From an uncultured Lachnospiraceae bacterium (GTDB lineage: Bacteria > Bacillota > Clostridia > Lachnospirales > Lachnospiraceae): DNA of 48,188 bases. The DNA is taken from positions 1-48,188 of the forward strand of contig CALWLI010000017.1 of assembly GCA_944381485.1 (NCBI GenBank), read 5' to 3'. Below the pieces are notes generated by a model, which saw nothing but the letters and a program-made list of their open reading frames with translations, was not told the DNA's origin and did no database searches. Below are positions 1 through 7,193 of the stretch, piece by piece. How positions within the stretch are numbered: the stretch's first letter is position 1; each line of letters opens with the position of its first letter. A program made the position numbers and the translations under genes.

Positions 1-62
1 CCTTAAGTGCAGGTATTAGATTTTGATCGGGCCCGTCCTCAATCTCTACCTCCAGTAGGTCG

Positions 63-123
63 AAAAAAATAGGACTAAGTCTGAAAAGCCTTGATTTAAG
101 CGGCTTTCTGACTTAGACCTATT
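63..123 (-). terminator. Intrinsic terminator inside the truncated hsdR end
   Basis: Reading the minus strand, two arms of about 22 bases (102-123 and 68-90) pair almost completely, with two mismatches and one bulged base, around an 11-base loop. A run of seven T follows (63-70). The stop codon of the truncated hsdR frame (96-98) lies in the loop, so the hairpin encodes the last residues of that frame. The shape is that of a Rho-independent terminator. The unusually long near-palindrome could instead be the end of a small mobile element. Confidence 0.7.
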
Positions 124-1304
124 ATGCCATAATCATCTATGATGAATACGCACCTCTGTTCAGCCAGAGAGTCCATTACCTCCTTATATCTGTCCCTCTT
201 AAGGGCTATCGCCATCTTCTGTATTGTTGTGATGATAAGTTTCTTGCCTGAATCCTTAAGGGCCTTTACAAGACTGTAAGTATTGTCGGTATTATCCACA
301 CAGTCCTTCTCGAATGAATTGTACTCGTCAACGGTCTGGTCATCCAGATCCTTCCGGTCTATGAGGAAAAAAACTCTGTCTATACGTCTGTCATCACGAA
401 GGAGTGTCGCAAGCTTAAAGCTTGTAAGTTTCTTTCCGGATCCTGTGGTATGGAATACATAGCCGTCCATGTTGCTCATGATGATACGGTCATATGCTCT
501 CTGAACTGCATAGATCTGATAAGGCCTCATGACCATGAGCACAGGTTCAGTCTCCTTCACTACCATGTACTTTGCGATCATAGGCGTGATATTCTGTCTT
601 GCAAGGAAGTTATTGGTAAACTCATGGAGCTCATTGATACGCTTATTGTTGGCATCCGTCCAATAGAACACAAGCGATTTAAGGATATCCTGTCTTTCTC
701 CGCTTGGAGTGCGTTCATTGGCGTTAGCAAAATACTTTGTCTGCACTGAATTGGACACCACAAAAATCTGGATATACCTGAACAGTCCCCTGAATGAGAA
801 CGCTCTGTAACGGTTTATCTGGTTTACAGCCTCGTTTATCTCAACTCCGGGCCTTTTAAGCTCTACCTGAACAAGGGGAAGTCCGTTAATGAACAGAGTT
901 ACATCATACCTGTTCTTATACTCAACATCGTCCTTATGCTCCTGATCCATGGTGATTTGATGAGACACCTGATAAATATTATGCTCGTAATCATTCTTAA
1001 AGAATGATATATAGACTGTCTTTCCATTATCAAGCTCAAGGACCCACTGTTCCCTGAGTATCTTTGCGGAATCATATACGGAATGATTGTCAAGGCGAAG
1101 CATGACCTTCTCAAACTCTCGATCACTGAGTTCTGCCACACCTTTTGCCTCTATAAGAGCCTTACTGTTAGCCTTGCAGAGCTGCGTCCTGAAGTTTTTT
1201 ACTACATCATCATAATTTTTGAGCGAAATATACTCATACTGAAGTCCCTGAAGTCTGTCAATAAATAGTGTTTCAACTTCATATTCAGATTTAACACTTG
1301 CCAT
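96..1304 (-). pseudogene. hsdR: Type I restriction endonuclease subunit R, truncated (HsdR N-terminal part)
   Basis: This is the N-terminal 402 residues of a type I restriction subunit R, the nuclease and ATP-driven translocase of HsdRMS; full-length family members are about 1000 residues. The nuclease domain is present: D134, E148-x-K150 in ELKRPG, and a QxxxY motif at Q162-Y166. The first helicase motif reads TGSGKK around 287-292, where the family has GSGKT or GSGKS, so the Mg-binding Thr/Ser is Lys. The frame then loses similarity at the DEAD/DECH box (FIIDD where FIIDECH is expected) and ends 12 residues later inside a terminator hairpin. The start ATG has a good site (AGGAGAAG). No hsdM or hsdS lies in the window. 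I infer a non-functional restriction motor. Confidence 0.85.
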
Positions 1305-1356
1305 TATCTTCTTCTCCTATACTTGAGGATCATTTTTTAAATAAATGTCATAACCT

Positions 1357-1386
1357 ATATTACAATTTTCTGTATAGTTGCAATAT
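1357..1386. promoter_or_regulatory. Dyad in the hsdR upstream region
   Basis: ATATTACAA (1357-1365) and TTGCAATAT (1378-1386) form an inverted repeat with one mismatch and a 12-base AT-rich centre, about 55-80 bases upstream of the hsdR start. On the minus strand, TTGCAA and several TATA-like hexamers in the same stretch could form a promoter, so the dyad is placed as an operator might be. It may equally be chance in AT-rich DNA. Confidence 0.25.
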
Positions 1387-1554
1387 TATTATGGTCGTCA
1401 AAATTTAAAAATAGGTTTTTTGTCAGAAAAAAGCAGAAATTCCATGCTGCCATAATCTGAAATGCTGTATGTTAAACTTTCCTTAATCGATAAGACGTAT
1501 TTTATTAGAACAACATATGATTATTATATACCCATCAGGCCTTCCCGAAAAGCA

Positions 1555-1584
1555 TAAAAAAGAGACGGCAAGAAACCGTCTCTT
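1555..1584 (-). terminator. Terminator of pcrA
   Basis: On the minus strand AAGAGACGG, a seven-base loop and CCGTCTCTT are followed by a T run, only 13 bases beyond the pcrA stop codon. This is a textbook intrinsic terminator and makes pcrA a probable single-gene unit. Confidence 0.9.
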
Positions 1585-1596
1585 AAATGATTCACA

Positions 1597-3747
1597 TCAG
1601 ATCTTTTCCAACTTTGCTTTGAACGATATCCTTCTTGGAGTTCCGATCCCATCAAACACTACAATGTGCGCGCCTTTATCCATATCCACGCAGGTAACGG
1701 TACCCTCTCCGAAGATAGAGTGCCTTACCCTCTGACCTTCCTCAAAGAACATCCAGCTGTCATCCTCAGGCATACGGCTTGTTACGATGTCGATATACTC
1801 CCTTGCTGACTTTATAAGTCCCTCCCTGGGCTCTTTGGTAAACCTGAGCAGCTTCGGGTCTATGTTAAGAATGAACCTTGAAGGGTACCTCGGTGAACCG
1901 TCAAGGTTCCTTCCGTCAGCCTCGGAAAGATATAGCTCCTTCTCCGCTCGTGTCACTGCCACGAACGCAAGCCTTCGCTCTTCCTCCATCCCCTGCTTAG
2001 TCATGACCTTTCTTGAAGGAAATATGCCCTCGTTCATGCCGCAGAGGAACACATAGGGAAACTCCAGACCCTTGGATGCATGTACCGTCATGAGCTTTAC
2101 CCGGTCGCTTCCGTCCTCGGCGTCGGCATTGGTAAACAGGGCGATGTGCCTTAAGTAGCTCTCAAGATCTATCTCCTCCCCGCAGGTGGTCTCGTATTCA
2201 CAGACAGACTGCTTGAGTTCCGCCAGGTTGTCAAGTCTCTCCTGACTGCCCTCGGTTCGAAGCATCTCCTCGTATCCGCTGTCGTTAAGGATCTTTGACA
2301 GCACCTCCGATACAGGCCTTCCTTCATACTCCATGGAATAAGAATCTATCAGGGATATGAATGCCTTCGCCTTCGTTCCCTTGAATATCGGATCGTCTAT
2401 GGTCTCTTTGAGTGAGTCATAAAGAGACTTTCCGTGTTCTTCCGCATAGGCCTTGAGGAAATCCATCCTCCTTTTGCCCATGTTCCGCTTCGGGGTATTC
2501 ACGATCCTTGCAAAGGACAGGTCATCCCGGTAGACGATCATCCTCAGATAGCTCAGGGCGTCCTTGATCTCCATACGGTTAAAGAACTGCACGCCGCTGT
2601 AGATCGTATAGGGGATCTTCGCCTCTATAAAGGCCTGTTCGATGGCCCTTGACACATAGTGGGCACGGTAAAGTACCGTCATGTCCCTGTAGCTTATACC
2701 CTTCTGCTTAAGGAACCGTACCTGCCCCGCGATCCACTTGGCTTCCTCCTCCTGAGTCTCCGCAAAGTGGCATACCACAGGTTCCCCTGAAGGCAGTTTC
2801 GGGATAAGTTCCTTTTTGATACGATTCTCGTTTTTATCGATAAGAGAGTTGGCTGCGGCTATGATCTCCGGGGTAGACCGATAGTTCTCCATCATCATGA
2901 TGGTCTTTGTCCCCGGAAAGTTCTTATCAAAGTCCATAAGATACTTTACGTTGGCCCCTCTCCAGGTATAGATGGTCTGGTCCGGATCCCCGACTATGAA
3001 AAGATTTTTATGATACCCGCAGAGCACTTCCATCAGCTCGTACTGTAGGGAGTCGATGTCCTGAAACTCATCTATCATGATGTACTCAAGACGCTGCTGC
3101 CACTTTAGCCTGATATCCTCATGCTCCTTAAAGATATAAAGAGAAAACTTGATCAGATCATTATAATCAAGTCCAAAACACTTCTTCTCCTGATAGAGAT
3201 ACCCGTAAAAGATGATATCGTCAGTCGCCGTTGCCTGATCGTACTTTTCCTTGAGCTTATCAAGGGACATGGCAATCATGTCCTCATAATAGTCAGGCCT
3301 CTTAAAGAGCTTCTGCATCTCTATCATATCCCTTGCCGCGGAAAAGGTCCTGTCCCTTAAGGTAAGGCCTCTCTCGTCATATATGATCTGCAGCATGGCA
3401 TCGATATCGGAATTATCAAGGACAAGGAAACTCTTCGGGTACTGCACCGCATGGCTGTCCTCCTGAAGCACCGACACGCAGAACCCGTGGAAGGTATTGA
3501 TGTATCCGGTATCATTGTCCCCTGTAAGGTTATGGATCCTCTGCCGCATCTCGTTTGCCGCCTTATTGGTAAAGGTCACGCAGAGGATGTTCCCCGGAAG
3601 TATCCCCGCTTCATTTACAAGGTACGCAAAGCGGCGGGTAAGGGCCCTGGTCTTACCGGAGCCCGCACCCGCTATCACCCTTATATAGCCTTCGGTAGAG
3701 GTGACCGCCTCCGACTGTGCTTTATTCAGTCCTTCCAAAAGATCCAT
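1597..3747 (-). CDS. pcrA: ATP-dependent 3'-5' DNA helicase, UvrD/PcrA family
   Basis: A superfamily 1A helicase of 716 residues, close to the usual PcrA/UvrD length. It unwinds DNA 3' to 5' in repair, in removal of RecA filaments and in plasmid replication. Visible motifs in order are the Q-motif region (LNKAQSEAV), Walker A GAGSGKT near residue 27, TFTNKAANEM (Ia), DEFQDID (II), GDPDQTIYTWRGA (III), ENYRST (IV), VKLMTVHASKGLEF (V) and VAVTRAEKELYL (VI). The C-terminus carries a Tudor-like segment (GQRVRHSIFGEGTV) that in PcrA contacts RNA polymerase. The start ATG follows AAGGAG. It has its own promoter and terminator and sits between the decayed restriction and toxin-antitoxin genes. PcrA versus a second UvrD-type paralogue cannot be separated from this sequence alone. 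Confidence 0.95.
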   Translation of the reverse strand: MDLLEGLNKAQSEAVTSTEGYIRVIAGAGSGKTRALTRRFAYLVNEAGILPGNILCVTFTNKAANEMRQRIHNLTGDNDTGYINTFHGFCVSVLQEDSHAVQYPKSFLVLDNSDIDAMLQIIYDERGLTLRDRTFSAARDMIEMQKLFKRPDYYEDMIAMSLDKLKEKYDQATATDDIIFYGYLYQEKKCFGLDYNDLIKFSLYIFKEHEDIRLKWQQRLEYIMIDEFQDIDSLQYELMEVLCGYHKNLFIVGDPDQTIYTWRGANVKYLMDFDKNFPGTKTIMMMENYRSTPEIIAAANSLIDKNENRIKKELIPKLPSGEPVVCHFAETQEEEAKWIAGQVRFLKQKGISYRDMTVLYRAHYVSRAIEQAFIEAKIPYTIYSGVQFFNRMEIKDALSYLRMIVYRDDLSFARIVNTPKRNMGKRRMDFLKAYAEEHGKSLYDSLKETIDDPIFKGTKAKAFISLIDSYSMEYEGRPVSEVLSKILNDSGYEEMLRTEGSQERLDNLAELKQSVCEYETTCGEEIDLESYLRHIALFTNADAEDGSDRVKLMTVHASKGLEFPYVFLCGMNEGIFPSRKVMTKQGMEEERRLAFVAVTRAEKELYLSEADGRNLDGSPRYPSRFILNIDPKLLRFTKEPREGLIKSAREYIDIVTSRMPEDDSWMFFEEGQRVRHSIFGEGTVTCVDMDKGAHIVVFDGIGTPRRISFKAKLEKI

Positions 3748-3795
3748 CCGTACTTATCTCCTTATGTCGTATCCGTCCCGTGATTATCTGTTACT

Positions 3796-3824
3796 ATTAT
3801 ACCGATATTTGAAACCATTTCCAA
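3796..3824 (-). promoter_or_regulatory. Predicted sigma-A promoter of pcrA
   Basis: On the minus strand TTGGAA (3819-3824), a 17-base spacer and a perfect TATAAT (3796-3801) lie about 50 bases upstream of the pcrA start. Confidence 0.7.
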
Positions 3825-3863
3825 ATAGAAACCTAAAACTCAATGCGTATGATAGATCGAATC

Positions 3864-4701
3864 TTAACTTGAAAATGCGAACAGCTGCCGCACCGCAGCC
3901 ATGACCGTACTCCAACTGAGGCTTGCCGCATAGGAAAACTTTTTTTGATAGGACAACCACAGATTCTGCATAACCCGGCTGTTTTCCACTTCATCAAAGA
4001 CTTCTACAGCTTCGGCCAGATGATGCTCGGTGCTACGCTTGTAGGCTGTCGCCAACAGCGCATCATAGAGCGTCTGTGAGTTCAGAGTGCTGCCATATAG
4101 TTGCAGTAAGATGGTGATGTCGTAAAAATCCCTCATGCGGGTATTGGTCGTAGTCCGGGTAATAACGGTCTCAAGCTTTTCTGCCAACAGAGTCTCCAAA
4201 TTATATGCCCATATGTCAATAGAACGCTCCTCCAACATGAGTTTAAAACTGTACCTCACCTCTTTCGGAGTGATAGCATCTCCGGTGGAAATGTCTATTT
4301 TCAGAGGGGTGCGCACCCCATCAAAGAGCGTTGACATCGTGACTCGAATGCTGGGATACTCCGCTTCATCCATGATCTCCAAAATGCTTTTTACCCGGAA
4401 GATGACACCATCATCGAGGGGGACCGCGATAATCTCGCCTATCATATTTTCTACATCCGCCACACTGACAGTGGCTCCTTTAACTGTCGCATCAATATCC
4501 ATCGTGGAGCGAGAATGCAGGCCTACCATCGCAGCCACCAACATTCCGCCCTTGAGAATAAAATTATCACGGTAGGATGAGAGAAATGCGTTCCAAAAAA
4601 CGCTCCATCATATAGTTACGCATCAAGACCTGTGCATCTGCATCATTTTTCTTTGACAGATTTCGAATCAGATCTTTCAGTTGTACAGCTGTCTTTATCA
4701 T
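3864..4701 (-). pseudogene. abiEii: AbiEii-type nucleotidyltransferase toxin, frameshifted
   Basis: Toxin gene of a type IV (AbiE) toxin-antitoxin pair; AbiEii proteins are nucleotidyltransferases that arrest growth. The natural start is the ATG at 4701, which overlaps the antitoxin stop (ATGA) and has a GGAGGT site. This frame runs through RNYMMERFLERISL and hits TGA. The rest of the protein (SYRDNFILKGGM, then HSRSTMDIDATVKG and onward) continues in another frame from about 4580 to the stop at 3864. Comparing with the family, the break is a net loss of two bases, or gain of one, at the TCTCTC run (4579-4584). The catalytic-type motif (GG..., STMDIDA) is in the downstream frame, which has a possible internal ATG at 4544. 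I infer that a full-length toxin is not made unless the frame slips. Confidence 0.85.
4579..4584 (-). repeat. Short TC dinucleotide run at the abiEii frameshift
   Basis: Three TC units on the minus strand coincide with the point where similarity to AbiEii changes frame. One more TC unit would restore the codons for ISLSSY and a single open frame, which is why a slippage contraction is the simplest explanation. Confidence 0.6.
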
Positions 4702-5291
4702 AAAAGTACCTCCAAGTAGCGGCGTAAAACCGTATCGACCCGAAACAAAGCGGCATAGCTCACCAGTTTCCGAAGGTCCTTATCTTTACTGCGAGCATAT
4801 GCTTTCAGCGCTTCTCGGAACGTCTGCATCTCAATGTGGCTTCTACTGCGTAGCACATCACAAATCGTTCTCTCCTTATCATAGACCGGCACATCATGTC
4901 CGAAAGGGGTCTGCGCAGTCGTCAGCCCGATTTCGTGCAGCTTCGCTTTGATGGTATAGACCTGAATGCCCTCGTCTTTGAGTCGTGTTGGATTGTAGCC
5001 GGTCTTGACCGTAATAGAATAAGCAGACGGTTCCCTGTCGCTCAGGTCATGAAGAAACAGCGCTGTTTCATGAGAAAAAATCGCCTGCGGGCAACGAAGA
5101 TGTAACAGATACATAGTGTCTACCCAGGCATCCTTGGAGAGATAAATCCCGTGTGCAACCCGTTCCAGCCCTCGAGACTGCACAAATTTGTAAAAAACAG
5201 ATTTTGAAATACCGGCAGCTAAAATTTGCCCGGTACGCAGCATCCCGTCCTGATTCATCAGCATATGGTCCAACTGTTGAAATTGATTCAT
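4698..5291 (-). CDS. abiEi: AbiEi-type antitoxin, transcriptional repressor of the abiE operon
   Basis: A 197-residue intact AbiEi antitoxin. Family members have an N-terminal winged helix-turn-helix that represses their own promoter and a C-terminal domain needed to neutralise the toxin. Visible here are the N-terminal wHTH (about residues 8-55, with LRTGQILAAGISKSVFYKF and a hairpin ending in HGIYLS), the conserved HETALFLHDL segment and the VYDKERTICDVLRSR segment typical of the family. The stop overlaps the abiEii start by four bases, so the pair is translationally coupled. The start has GGAAG nine bases upstream and follows a promoter embedded in an inverted repeat. Because the toxin partner is frameshifted, the antitoxin may now be an orphan repressor. 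Confidence 0.9.
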   Translation of the reverse strand: MNQFQQLDHMLMNQDGMLRTGQILAAGISKSVFYKFVQSRGLERVAHGIYLSKDAWVDTMYLLHLRCPQAIFSHETALFLHDLSDREPSAYSITVKTGYNPTRLKDEGIQVYTIKAKLHEIGLTTAQTPFGHDVPVYDKERTICDVLRSRSHIEMQTFREALKAYARSKDKDLRKLVSYAALFRVDTVLRRYLEVLL

Positions 5292-5304
5292 ATCTCATGT
5301 CTTC

Positions 5305-5346
5305 CTTTCATGCTAATATTATATTTTAAATTAGCACGAAAGTAAA
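5305..5346 (-). promoter_or_regulatory. abiE promoter with autoregulatory inverted repeat
   Basis: On the minus strand TTTACT (5341-5346), a 17-base spacer and TATAAT (5318-5323) form a good promoter. A 12-base inverted repeat, CTTTCATGCTAA (5305-5316) and TTAGCACGAAAG (5331-5342) with one mismatch, straddles the -10 and the spacer. AbiEi proteins are known to bind inverted repeats in their own promoters, so this is the expected operator. Confidence 0.75.
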
Positions 5347-5647
5347 GTCTGGAGTTACCTGACAATAGCTCCCGACAATTTAGCGTACTTGGATCCGAAA
5401 ATCCGGTAGAAAATTTAATGATCAGTGACTATTGATTCTAAAATATACTTCCCCGCTTTTCCTACGGTTTTTTCCATCTGAATTTAAAATAAGAAGATAC
5501 AAATCGAAAATTATTTTTTCCAATTCAATCCGCAATATAGCTTCCTGAACGATCTTCGATTCTTAGATTTATCTGCAATATAGGATTCCAATCTCAGGAT
5601 ACACCGCGCAGTAGTCATCATTTACCTTAAGGTCATGCCTCACATTT
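5347..5647. other. Intergenic stretch with no intact gene
   Basis: No open frame with a credible start and length is present. Just after the YcxB-like gene, the minus strand holds a short frame (KVNDDYCAVYPEIG) that reads like the remnant of a real protein and ends after some 24 codons. The stretch also contains one copy of an IS-end-like repeat (5520-5540) and a partial copy (5571-5583). I read it as decayed accessory DNA. Confidence 0.4.
5520..5540. repeat. 21-bp terminal-type repeat, left copy
   Basis: The 21 bases at 5520-5540 match the reverse complement of 7158-7178 at 19 positions. A partial third copy (ATCTGCAATATAG, 5571-5583) follows. Multiple short repeats at an end recall IS21-family termini, but no transposase is recognisable between the two ends. 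Confidence 0.6.
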
Positions 5648-6151
5648 TTATATCCTCTGCACATTAAGTCCTGTTTTTTGCATTATGAAATACCTGAAAT
5701 CCGCCCCGCTTCCACAGGCCATTTTTCTTTTATCATAAGCCTGTGTATGGCTCTCGCTGAAAAGAAATATAAAGTAGTCCTTATCCTCTGCTATAGCTTT
5801 TATCTTATCATAGTGCCATTCTGTAGTACCGATATCCGTGGCGGACACATATCTATCCTCATAGAAATCTGACCTGGCCTTTTCCATGCCTTTAAGCATG
5901 CGTTTTATCGCAATCCGGGCATTTAATCTGTCCTCAAAGATAAGCACCAATATGATAACTGCAATTGCAGCTATAGTCAGCAGCTTCGGTCCCCATAATA
6001 TTATAGAAGCCGCGCCAAGAAAGGCTACTATCAAGCCAAGGATATGACTTCTTTTACTGTGCTTTTTCCTAACGGTCATCCTGAGTGCACGAGCCATGGA
6101 TATAAATGTATTCATATCGTAGTCAGTCTCAAATGAAAATAATGGTTCCAT
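5648..6151 (-). CDS. YcxB-like membrane protein, function unknown
   Basis: About 167 residues starting at MEPLFSFETDYD. I chose the ATG at 6151 because AGAGG stands seven bases before it; the frame is open ten codons further up without a better site. There is a basic N-terminal segment (TVRKKHSKRS), then two adjacent hydrophobic helices (about residues 38-75), then a soluble C-terminal part with the pattern EWHYDKIKAIAEDKDYFIFLF, which is typical of the YcxB-like domain. The biochemical role of this family is unknown to me. It lies between the inverted repeats at 5520 and 7158 with another small membrane protein gene upstream. Confidence 0.6.
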   Translation of the reverse strand: MEPLFSFETDYDMNTFISMARALRMTVRKKHSKRSHILGLIVAFLGAASIILWGPKLLTIAAIAVIILVLIFEDRLNARIAIKRMLKGMEKARSDFYEDRYVSATDIGTTEWHYDKIKAIAEDKDYFIFLFSESHTQAYDKRKMACGSGADFRYFIMQKTGLNVQRI

Positions 6152-6277
6152 ACATTGGCCTCTTTTTAAATATTGCAAACGATCATATATTGACAGGTGG
6201 AAGAAGAGGATTATTTACAAGATACCAATTTCCTCTCCTTACTTTGTAATAAAAGCACTGCTGCAGCAATGAAAATA

Positions 6278-6526
6278 CTAATTATTTTCCTTTTCATTGT
6301 TCCGTACTTTCTCCCTGATTATAAGCTTAATAACCAGCGCCACCAGGATAATTGCCAAAGTTATGATGCCAAACAGCAGAATAGCCGTGTACCAGGGGGC
6401 CGATGTCACCTCATAGATCTCCGGGTGCGTCTTATAGTCCCAATACGTAAAGATGCTTTCTGCTATAAACACACCTGTAAAAGCTCCGATCACGCAGTTT
6501 AAGAAAGTATTGAGTTTGTTCCACAT
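6278..6526 (-). CDS. Small two-helix membrane protein, unrecognised
   Basis: An 82-residue protein with an excellent ribosome binding site (GGAGG, seven bases before ATG). It has two predicted membrane helices, near residues 8-27 and 44-66, joined by a short loop containing YWDYKTHPEIYE, and a charged tail (REKVRNNEKENN). I do not recognise a family. It may be co-transcribed with the YcxB-like gene about 125 bases downstream. Confidence 0.55.
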   Translation of the reverse strand: MWNKLNTFLNCVIGAFTGVFIAESIFTYWDYKTHPEIYEVTSAPWYTAILLFGIITLAIILVALVIKLIIREKVRNNEKENN

Positions 6527-6694
6527 TCACATCGCCTCCTCTCAATAGATCAGAAGGTTCCTTGTCAACTGATTCTGTTATAATCATATCATTTATCCTG
6601 ATTGTGTCACAGCCTAAGTTTACTTTACTTATATTACTTATTTCTTACAATATTTTTTAATACTTTGATCTATATGTTTTTTTCGTCCTTTTCA

Positions 6695-6719
6695 TAAAAA
6701 AACCTCCCTGATAGGGAGG
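6695..6719 (-). terminator. Terminator after the 6771-7136 ORF
   Basis: On the minus strand CCTCCC-TATCA-GGGAGG is followed by TTTTTTTAT. The hairpin lies 52 bases past the stop of the upstream ORF and insulates it from the small membrane protein gene. Confidence 0.85.
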
Positions 6720-6770
6720 AATAAAGGTTAATAATTCTTTAGGGTATATTATTTGTATTTTTAAGTAAAG

Positions 6771-7136
6771 TTAGCAATCAGTTTCAACGATTGTGAACTT
6801 AAAGGGACAAGCAGAAATCGTTATATAGTCATTCCATGTAACAGTGTATGTCCCTATGAGTGTTATAGGCTTCTCTCTGAGTTTTTTTGTTCCGCTACCT
6901 GTGCCCGATTTCCAATTTGTTTCTCCATGTATAACTGTACCTTCATGGAGTCGAAACTCATCATCATTCGTTTTCCGTCTGTTAGAGTCCGGTATCTTCC
7001 AATAATTTCGATCATTTGTCAATAAAATTGAGTATGCTTTTTGAATGGGAAAAATCTTTTTTCCAAAGTCCGCATAAAATAAGGGTTTCAGGCATATTTC
7101 AATTTGAATTGGCAAAAAAATCAGGCGTTTTTGCAC
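6771..7136 (-). CDS. Unrecognised ORF beginning inside IS-end-like repeats
   Basis: The frame is open for 121 codons from a GTG at 7136. Its first 20 or so codons are read from the repeat array, so that part is probably not ancestral protein. The remainder (about residues 45-121) is rich in Thr, Lys and Gly and ends in a beta-rich segment, GTYTVTWNDYITISACPFKF. There is no clear ribosome binding site. A terminator follows at 6695-6719, which argues that the unit is or was transcribed. I cannot assign a family; a truncated gene fused to a mobile-element end is the simplest reading. Confidence 0.35.
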   Translation of the reverse strand: MQKRLIFLPIQIEICLKPLFYADFGKKIFPIQKAYSILLTNDRNYWKIPDSNRRKTNDDEFRLHEGTVIHGETNWKSGTGSGTKKLREKPITLIGTYTVTWNDYITISACPFKFTIVETDC

Positions 7137-7178
7137 TCTATATTTCGATTTAATTGGCTATATTTCAGATTGAATTGG
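7093..7178. repeat. Array of three IS-end-like repeats, right copy
   Basis: Units of 20-21 bases ending in AATTGG occur at 7093-7112, 7138-7157 and 7158-7178. The last two are directly adjacent. The outermost unit is the inverted partner of 5520-5540 (19 of 21 positions). Together they bracket about 1.66 kb holding three small genes. Confidence 0.6.
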
Positions 7179-7193
7179 AAATTTACAACCGCC

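Noticed and set aside
450-749. Plus-strand open frame of 99 codons inside hsdR
   Set aside because: It is a shadow of the minus-strand gene, has no ribosome binding site and no recognisable domain. The same holds for all other plus-strand frames in the window.
3451-3783. Plus-strand frame of 110 codons over the start of pcrA
   Set aside because: It is complementary to conserved helicase motifs and to the pcrA promoter region, so it is not an independent gene.
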